Shown in pieces: positions 44,292 through 52,253 of a stretch of 52,253 bases of DNA. The stretch is from Daldinia sp. FL1419 (taxonomy: Eukaryota > Ascomycota > Sordariomycetes > Xylariales > Hypoxylaceae): positions 1 through 52,253 of the forward strand of contig MU623527.1 in assembly GCA_025201765.1 (NCBI GenBank), read 5' to 3'. Each line of letters opens with the position of its first letter. The first letter of the stretch is position 1. Position numbers and translations under genes: made by a program. Under the pieces are notes generated by a model. That model was not told where the DNA came from. It saw only the letters and a program-made list of their open reading frames with translations, and searched no databases.

Positions 44292-44876
44292 CTCGTCAGG
44301 ATTCCAATCATCCGACCTTTTACCGAGGCTTCGCCTCTAAGGTCAGGGACTTTTAAAACGAAACGGACTTTTAAAACGAAATTTCTGTACTTAATTTTAC
44401 TAGCGTTTTCCATACAAACTTTTGTACTTCAATTAAAACGAATTAGTCTATTTACATGCATGTTTTCCACCCCCCCAACACCATATTATGTAAAAAACCC
44501 TCATATCATTCAAATATCGTAACACTCACAAATGCTTCACTTACACACCTCAAATGCTATACAATAAAGAATCATCTAAATTAAAGCGCTCGCTTTCCTT
44601 TTCGTAAAAGCGATATATACTAGGCTACTTCTCCATTTGAATGCCTCCTATATGAAAAAAAAAACGATCTGTCCTGCTTGTTTGAGTGCTTTTGATATGG
44701 ATTTGCAACTAGTAGAATATTTCATATTTCCGGTAGTACCTAAATTTTGGCGGGGATCACATACTAAATTTAAGTATACCAAGAAATTTCGTTTTAAAAG
44801 TCCGTTTCGTTTTAAAAGTCCCTGACCTTAGAGGCGAAGCCTCGGTAAAAGGTCGGATGATTGGAATCCTGACGAG
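44292..44876. mobile_element. 585-bp MITE with perfect 95-bp terminal inverted repeats
   Basis: 44,292-44,386 and 44,782-44,876 are identical inverted repeats of 95 bp. They start CTCGTCAGGATTCC and include a hairpin-like GAGGCTTCGCCTC and two direct copies of ACTTTTAAAACGAAA. TA flanks both sides (44,290-44,291 and 44,877-44,878), fitting TA target-site duplication as in Tc1/mariner. The interior (about 395 bp) is AT-rich with no transposase. Perfect arms suggest recent transposition or conversion. It belongs to a different family from the MITE at 2023-2448. Confidence 0.85.
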
Positions 44877-44878
44877 TA

Positions 44879-45727
44879 GGTCCAGTCCAGTGTTTAGTCC
44901 CTTGCTAATCTGATAATCTGCTAAGCTACTATGCCAAGTCTCTCGTTAGATACATATGTATCTTTGTTGAACCAAACCCCGCAGCTATTAATTGTTGTTA
45001 CACTCATAATAGTGGAGATCTGTTGAAGAATGCTTCTGTAACACAGGCCGGAGTTGAAAGCCTCGCTACCTAAAAAGCGCCTAGGTTTACATATATGTAC
45101 CTACCTACATATAATGGGACTACGCATACCTAGGTACCTAGGTAGGTATTATCCACCTTTAAAGAGTCGACGAAACGTGGAAGGGACGAACACCAAAGAA
45201 AGCTTAATAACAACCAAGGCAGGTAGGTTAAGCTAGGACGTAGATAAACAATTAGGCCCCGAGGAGTTTAATTGGTCGGTGCAACTTATGCTGATGCCGA
45301 ATAAGCCACCAACAATACATACGCATCGATGCTCAAAGAGAATAGACGCATAACGGTACTAATTCAATATCCAAGCAACGCTATTATCAAGCCCGAGTCT
45401 CCAACTAACCCCAACATAAAATGTAAAGCCAACATCACAACTAGGTAATCACAGAACTGAACTACGGAATTGTAAATGATATCTTATTCTCATTTTGGGA
45501 TATATAACCTCGATTTCCTTGCTAACCCGTGGGTTTAAAACTTATTGGGGATAAACTTATGTCCTAGGATTTCCTATCAACACACTTCTTAGAAGGTTTG
45601 ACGACAATGCATTTCACATTAAAAAAAAACATCCTTTCCATTATGATGCCCCGGGACATCCTACACCCCTGTCCGCGTTGCCCCCAACCATGTAACCGAT
45701 GCGCCGCTACGGAAAACCTCTTCCATT
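44879..45727. other. Intergenic region between the MITE and the sugar-transporter gene end
   Basis: About 850 bp. The palindrome ACCTAGGTACCTAGGT occurs at 45,128-45,143, amid TACCTACCTA repeats from about 45,090. An A-run lies at 45,621-45,629. No gene is visible; the right part is probably the transporter's 3' UTR. Confidence 0.45.
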
Positions 45728-47523
45728 CTACATTTTAGCCGAGGTAGTATGCTCAACGTCGATCTTTTCTTCGGAGCTAACAAGGTTGCGTTCAATTCTG
45801 ATGATAGAACGGTCATTGTGCGTCTTCCAAGCCGGGATACCAATGTATTTAATTGAGCCAGGGCCAGTATGTTCGAACATGGCAGCGACTTCCTCGAGAG
45901 TCTTGTTGGAAGTCTCAGGGAACATGAAAAATGTGTGGAAGAACATGGCGAAACAGAACACGGCAAACAGAACATACGTCTGCCAGGTAATATTAGCGAA
46001 TGCGGGAGGAACGAAGTATGCGAGCGCAAAGTTGAAGGCCCAGTTAGCGGACGTAGCAAGGGCGACAGCCTTACCACGCACGCGAAGCGGGTACAACTCG
46101 GCCGGGTAAGTCCAAGAGGCCGGACCCCAGGTCGGTGCGTAGGACGCGACGAAAAGATAGGTGCTGGCAATCACGGCCTTGGCAGGCTTTCCACTGATAA
46201 CCATAGAGATAGCAGCAGTATCGAACTGGCCAGGGGCGGGCGGGTGCGAATATACGGCAAACAGACCAGCGTTGACGCAGAGCCAGAGGCACATGAAGAA
46301 TGCGCCGATAAGCATTGTCGGACGACGGCCCCATCTGTCGAGCCAGATAAGAGCAGGGACAGTCATAACGACATTGATGATAAACTGAATACCACTGGGT
46401 AGTAGAACATCATCGCCAGAGCCGGTCATGGTAAAGATGTAAGAGATGTAGTACATCATGACGTTCATGCCGGTAAGCTGGGACCAGACCTGTGTGAAAA
46501 TACCAATGTGTGTTCGGTTGATCATCTTGGGGCGGAATAACTCGAGATAAGATACGTCGGCATTCTGTCGCTCAAACTCGACCGCTTCTCTAATTTCTGC
46601 CATCTCCTTCGTAACAAGTTGTGAGTTGGGGTCCCCTTTGCCGTGGACTAGAACAAGCACGTCCTTGGCCTCTTCCCAGCGATCGTGCTTCGCTAACCAA
46701 CGAGGCGATTCGGGGAGAACTGTTAGACCGAAGAAGAGTAGGAGGGCTGGAATCATTTGCAGACCCCATGGTAGACGGAAAGCAGCAGCACCGTCGATGA
46801 AGCTGGAACCATAGCAAACGAAGAACATGATTGCGATACCCCAAGTGATGGCCCATTGTTGCATTCCAATGAATCGACCTCGCTTAGACGGTGGCGACAA
46901 CTCGGAAATGTAAACCGGAACCTGAGCCGAACAGATACCCACACTAATACCGTTGATGATACGACCAACGATTAACATCGGAATGTTTTGAGAAGCGCAA
47001 ACGATTATAGAACCGACAATCCTATAAGGCGTGGTGTTAGAAGAAATCACGACCTAGACAGACTACGTTGTAGAAGATCATACCAAATGATAGCACCTAT
47101 TTGAATAGAGGTCTTTCGACCGAATATATCTGTGATAACACCGGAGATGAGAGCACCAAGCCAAGAACCTCCAGGCATGGCGGCGGTGATACCGCCCTGT
47201 ACGACAGCATCCGGACCTTGGCATTCATTTGTTCCGGGTTTGTTGCCCTGGGATTGTTAGCTCAACGGTATACTATGGGAGATATGTAAGTTCGAGTAGA
47301 CTAACCTGCTGGTTAAATTGACACTTGTAGGGAGCAGTTGAGATGATAGCACTCATAGAAGAGATATCAAAACCAAACAGCGCGCCGCCTAACCAAGTTG
47401 TTAGTATTCAGTATTCCGCGGTGTCGACACCCAAGTCAGATAATAAGAGGCGGTGGGGATATAGATGAGCATACCTATGACGGACGTGGCCGCGATAAGA
47501 TAGATGTTGCCAAACTTCTTCAT
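45728..47523 (-). CDS. MFS sugar transporter (hexose/pentose type), four exons
   Basis: Exons 47,523-47,475, 47,388-47,306, 47,247-47,084 and 47,021-45,728; introns of 86, 58 and 62 nt with GTATGC, GTTAGT and GTATGA donors; 529 aa. It is a plasma-membrane importer of the sugar-porter subfamily. The N-terminus reads MKKFGNIYLIAATSVIGG, then ALFGFDISSMSAIIST (helix 1). Family signatures are GRKTS after helix 2, GRIINGISVGICSAQVPVYI, PESPRWLAKHDRWEEA in the central loop, DRWGRRP, and the helix 10-12 block NWAFNFALAYFVPPAFANIT. The C-terminal tail ends HTTSAKM. Twelve helices are expected and length is normal. Substrate cannot be told from sequence alone. The neighbouring GH31 enzyme releases glucose outside the cell. 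Confidence 0.92.
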
Positions 47524-48400
47524 GGTTGTCTAAGACCCCGCGTGGTCTATTGGCGACACATATGGATATGGCTTTGCTAAGTTTGCAAGGTGCGGAGGTG
47601 CAATAAGAGCAATGTCAAAAAGGTAGGACTGAAAGATTGAGAGAGGGACGATGCATTATTATATGCAAAAGGGGTGTGTTACCGGGGTGGCCAGGATTCG
47701 AGTGGTGGGAGGTTTTTTTTTTTTTTTTCAAGGTATTAGAGGTACATGCATACAAAGTAACATACGAAGTATATCGTAGTTATACTTCTCATGTAACCGG
47801 GTATCCAGTAAGAAATAGGATTAGTAGTTTATTAGTTTCAACCAGTAAGGAGAAGTAGACAAAATCATGTAGCTAGGACCCTAGTTCTTTGATACATTTT
47901 TGTTTCTTCCTATTTGCTTACTTCGACACTAGATAAAAAAAATTTAAAAAAAAAATAAAAAAGTACCTTGAATGAAGGTAGTAACAAAGGCACGTTGGTC
48001 ACTGGACCTTGCTCTATGCCCTGTCTTGTCTATGTGGCGCCCCGGCCGGGGGACGTTACAGATGAGTAGGTGGGTTCCTAAGCTCTACCTGTTCTAGCCA
48101 TTAGGTAGCAAGTGGCATGCGGATCCCCAGATTCATTGATCCACGGATTTGTATAGGCCCACCCGAGCTTTTTTACTCACTCGCATTTCGGTGAATTAAC
48201 GTTTCGAGGTAATCGGCCAGACCCCGTCAAACTAAGCTACAAGCCTGACTTAGATCGTCACGGGATGAACGAATCAAGGCGTGCCGCATGCCAATAAAAA
48301 AGCATGGAAGCAAGCGAGCAACCCGGACAATAGGTACCATCCTTGCTTCTGATCTCGTTAGATTTTTAGATTTTTTTTATATCTTTAAACGACAACAATG
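47524..48400 (-). promoter_or_regulatory. Sugar-transporter upstream region with a GC-rich palindrome
   Basis: At 48,040-48,051 the perfect palindrome CCCCGGCCGGGG provides two inverted matches to the CreA/Cre1 site SYGGRG, about 520 bp before the start codon. Carbon-catabolite repression of sugar transporters by CreA is well known in fungi, so this is a plausible operator, not a demonstrated one. A T-run lies at 47,712-47,729. Confidence 0.4.
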
Positions 48401-51400
48401 CCCGAGCTGACATGCTTGCAGGCTCGTAATGCTATTCCAAGTTGTTCCAGATGGAGAGACCAGATGGAGACCAAATGGGGGTGACAGTGGTCTTCCCAGG
48501 GCAGTGGGACTTGCCCACAAAATTCTGGAGGTCACACGCGTACTAACTCTCTCTGTCGTGCCATATGCGGGTAACAAACCAATCCCAATCCCAATCCACG
48601 GGGAGAGAGGAACTTGTTGCGGCAGCGCCTATTGGCTAACTGGAATGCTCATTTGTTCATTCGTGGGAGAGGGCCTGGAGGGTTGCATGGGTACAGTTGT
48701 CTTAGGCTTTAAGCATTGAACCAACAGCATCCCATAATTTTTGGTTAATTACTTCTTTTGCACGCAAACAATTCCTGCTTGTTCTAGTCCTTCTGATCAA
48801 CGAACTTAGATAAAATGTACAAAACGCAAGCTCTTGTCTAGAGAAGTCAAACGTAAGGGCGGCAATTCCCATAGTTATTTGGAGACGCAACCAGATCTAA
48901 AATTCCGGGGTAAATCTAATTCCCCAAACCAGAAATAAAATAAAACTGACTCACTAGTTGTCTCGAGTTATCAATAGCATTCATCTCGCTGTCGAATTCT
49001 TGTCTTAGTTATTTTTTTTCCCACAATGAAGACGGAAAAAGTGGGGACCCATTTGCGTCTTGGGTAATTAATAGACAGTACCTGATAATACGATTTATTA
49101 CATCTAGTGTAGAATGGAAACATTTTTAGGTATGATAGACTCTAGTACATTGCCCGCACATGATTATAGAATGATGTCAATGTTCTATGAAGAGAAGTTG
49201 ATGGTGACGCCCCTTCCCTCCAAATCCATTAATGCGTCTCCACCACGGGCCGAATAGAACTTGGGGAGAGCTAGGGACCCTGGCCATTCCCCAAGCCCCC
49301 TGGGGAAAGGCTCGGGGTAATCCATTCGAGCTTTTTAGTCCGCTTTTTCCACACATTGTTTGTTGTCTCGATGGGTCTGAAGATTAATCATTGGTTTTCC
49401 ACTTGTTACATGCGAACCGAGCCCGTGTTTTCCATTCAAATAAACCTCGGATCTTTTGCATCTTCCTTACGTCCTATGTCTTTTCCCCCCTTCTCCTTTC
49501 GTCGTTACGATTTTTTTTTTTTCAACAAATGTGACTCAGCGGGGCTCAGCGTAACCGATTTAATTATCTGACCGTATTACACCTGGGCAGTTCGTGATAA
49601 CACTCCTTGGTTACACGACGTATTACTTAAGTAGCGGTCTCTCGATGAAAATACCTCGGTACTATCCTGCGGGTCTTGGCAGCTAATCCCTCGCTTAAGC
49701 TAAGAAAAATCTTGTTTACTTAGGTGCTTATTTGACATGTTAGCTAACATTCGAATTGGGTATAATCCGTGCAATAATACAATCAGAGCCGAGCCATAGC
49801 CGGAAAGATGCGAAGACGCGCCAGTACTGGCTTAATTAGCTCGCCGGAAACTAGGACGTTTTCGGCTTTTTAGACTGCTAGTTTTACGAAGCGCGAGATT
49901 ACCATTCTTTGACATGATATTTCAGTTACGTCCGCATGTAACCGTTTCCATAGCTGGTTGAAAGAAGGTATCGCCACTAACTGTTATTCATGGCTCAGCT
50001 GTACTCGCAGAGACATAGCCAAGGCCAGACTAAGCCCATTGTCCACGTGGGAATGTGAAGGGCAGGAATATGGATTCGTTCGTTAACAACGCGGAGTGCA
50101 ACGCGACGTCGCATAACCTGAATCCTTCCAGTTTTACTCACGCCAGAATCGGAGCACGACCTTCCCACTCAACGTTAGCGCACTTCCTTCAGCTTTAATG
50201 AGCAGCAAGGTACCATTGTATAACCAAATAGCAGCCCTACGTTTCGCCCAAGTATCGCCAATGAAGTCCTAGCCTTAAGATTAGGCTCGAAATGAGAACT
50301 ACCTACAAACTAAATTCGGGCACAGGGGGGATATGCCGATACTATTTTCTGCAGTATTCCTCTGTCTCGAGACAATCGCATAGCAAGAAAAATGAAGAAA
50401 AACGACACGGGGTTCAAATCATGCACATGATGAATCCAGGGTCGGAAATTTGGTGATATCAGACGACTCATTAAAGGCCGCCCGATCGTTCATTCTAGAA
50501 AAAGGATTCAAGGAATCCTTCCGGACGTTTAGGTCCTCTGTCCTCTTAAACACGGTGCATGCCGGGTATCAAAAATTCTATCCATTGATATGCCGACATA
50601 TTGTCTTTCCTCAGGAATAGTACTAGAACTTCTGAGCTCGAAAACGGGTGATACACTGCACGATGTTCCCTAGAGCTAGCGTTGGTTTGTTAGTTTCTAG
50701 TTATGACAAGTTATGACAAGCCATGCCGTGCCACTACTGGAATGTCACTAATCTCGTATTTCCCGAAACTACAATTACTGTACGGAATACCGTTATGCCA
50801 TTTCCAGCAGCTTATGAATTGCCCAAGTCAGACTGTATAATGTCTTGATAGCACACATTTCCGACGTTTACGGCTCCGGATATGCATTTCCTGAAGATAG
50901 CATGAAATTGAGAATGTTGAATAAATATCAATATAGTTATATCTTAATACGAATTGGTTTGTCTCATGCTGGCCCCAAGAATAATCCTGCCTATAATATA
51001 TATCATGAGTCAAGTAGAAGTTTAATCTCGACATTCGGACCCGATAGAAAAAAAGAATGAGTATGCGTGATGAATCAAAAGGTGGTTTATAAACGGCCCG
51101 TCTTGGGTATTGGAGATGGAGATGGATTGTGTCCTCTTTGATAGCTTCAGATTCGTAGTACCAACCAGGCGCGACCAACTAACCAAGCATTAGTCGCGTA
51201 GATACGTAAATGAGAAGCATAAAACCCATGATCAACTTCTGGATCTCTATACTAGTATCTCTCTTCGAAGCCGATGGTAAATTGTTGCTCTTTTACGCCA
51301 AATCTTCTTGATAGAACGTGCTTTTCGGGTTGCGTAGATCATTACCCTCAAACAATCGCAGGCGAATTACCGACGATCTGCTTTTTTTAATCGAGATCGT

Positions 51401-52253
51401 TAGTTTTCATCTTACCCCACAACGACAGGAACGACAGATAATCAAATTATCCTACGTGGAAGTCTTCTAGAAAGCTTCGAATTTCTCGTCAGTGGAGCTC
51501 TTAAGTCCCGGATTCGTAAAGCTGATGAAGCTGATGAATAATAAATACAACTTGGAATGACGGTGGCAATGTTATCCCCTCCGTTCGCTCACTCCTGCCA
51601 ATGGGGAATGGGGAATGCCCTATTTTTAACTGAGCCACAATGCTCGGATCTTGGAATGTTTCGTCAACATGTATTCGTCTGTTTGTGTAGGCTAATAAGA
51701 TATCCCAACCAATAAGCGCATTAGATTGGCGATTGAGTTAAGAGGGAACCCGAAAGCCAAACGGCAAAGGGATTAGACGTCATGCATATCTTTTTGCCGC
51801 CATACCTACATGCATTTAGATGGATACTTCCAGATATCCAAGATGTATATTTCATGATGACGTGCATTTTCAGTTTATTTGGGATAAATGCGTAAACAAT
51901 TCTATACGGCTTCTCTCAATTGCAATTTTACTAATTTCTACATAGGTAATCACAGCTGATAGGTGATGACAAGATACGGAGAATGAAAAAGAATTTTCGT
52001 GGCTGCACGTGGTTCATAACTTCGGGTTTAAGACTCAGCCCTTTAGTGTCGAATACAGTAGTACCTAGAAGTCATCATACAGGTCGGATGTATGTAATCA
52101 CAAACTCAGGTACGATGCCGTATCTTCCGAAGATCTTTGGTAGGTGCCATATGTAGTGGGTACGAAGGTCCGGGCCAAAAGTCTTGCACATGGTCCAAGC
52201 TTGACCACCGTATGCGATCGTCTTCGTTTTTTACCCATACTGTATTACATACC
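48401..52253. other. Gene-poor stretch of normal composition, about 3.9 kb
   Basis: No frame with family resemblance, no convincing exon pair and no RNA gene was found on either strand. Short direct repeats are present: three CCAATC(C) units near 48,575 and AGTTATGACA twice near 50,697. Composition is ordinary and not RIP-like. The longest frame (50,828-51,178 minus, 116 codons) has no motif. It may be promoter DNA of a gene beyond the window, or hold a gene with many short exons that I failed to see. Confidence 0.4.

Noticed and set aside
45869..46402. 177-codon plus-strand ORF
   Set aside because: Antisense shadow of the sugar-transporter exon 4.
50828..51178. 116-codon minus-strand ORF
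   Set aside because: No motif, no splice-linked exon and weak coding texture.

Overview
The window is from a filamentous ascomycete (Pezizomycotina). The evidence is short introns of about 47-141 nt with GT..AG ends and CTAAC/CTAAT-type branch sites, fungal gene families (agdC-type GH31, DUF1365, caspase/C2H2 protein, sugar MFS), and a large block of transposons degraded to AT in the manner of repeat-induced point mutation (RIP). A recurring 16-nt palindrome (ACCTAGGTACCTAGGT) made me think of Sordariomycetes, but that is only an impression.

Bases 1 to about 21,600 are an extremely AT-rich, gene-free compartment of nested, decayed transposons. It holds a TA-flanked MITE (2023-2448), an LTR element with 418-bp LTRs (2544-5359), an array of about ten LTR-like units (about 6790-9680), an inverted repeat of about 2.1 kb (10,195-12,335) and two copies of a fungal Copia-type retrotransposon (about 13.2-17.3 kb and 18.06-21.24 kb). 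The Copia copies still show readable gag, protease, integrase, RT and RNase H fossils. A solo LTR with a 5-bp target duplication (19,974-20,189) looks much less mutated than its host. A stretch at 10,008-10,190 is a paralogous empty site for both the MITE and the 418-bp-LTR element.

Composition changes sharply at about 21.4-21.65 kb to normal genic DNA. In order the genes are: cdt1 (+, replication licensing), mbf1 (-), a DUF1365 membrane protein (+, two exons), a tentative 82-aa two-exon gene (-), a GFA-type zinc enzyme (+, three exons), a GPI-anchored cysteine/serine-rich secreted protein (-), a HET-like relic (+, weak), a single-pass membrane protein with a cysteine-rich ectodomain (-), a secreted GH31 alpha/beta-glucosidase (-), a caspase-like/C2H2 zinc-finger fusion (-), and a sugar transporter (-). 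The glucosidase and sugar transporter would fit extracellular sugar release and uptake, but they are about 6 kb apart and not obviously co-regulated. A 585-bp MITE with perfect 95-bp terminal inverted repeats lies about 280 bp upstream of the caspase/zinc-finger gene. The last 4.7 kb (47,524-52,253) has normal composition but no gene I can support.

Gene models were built by eye from splice signals and family motifs. Statements about RIP, element age and function are inferences from sequence pattern and family knowledge.
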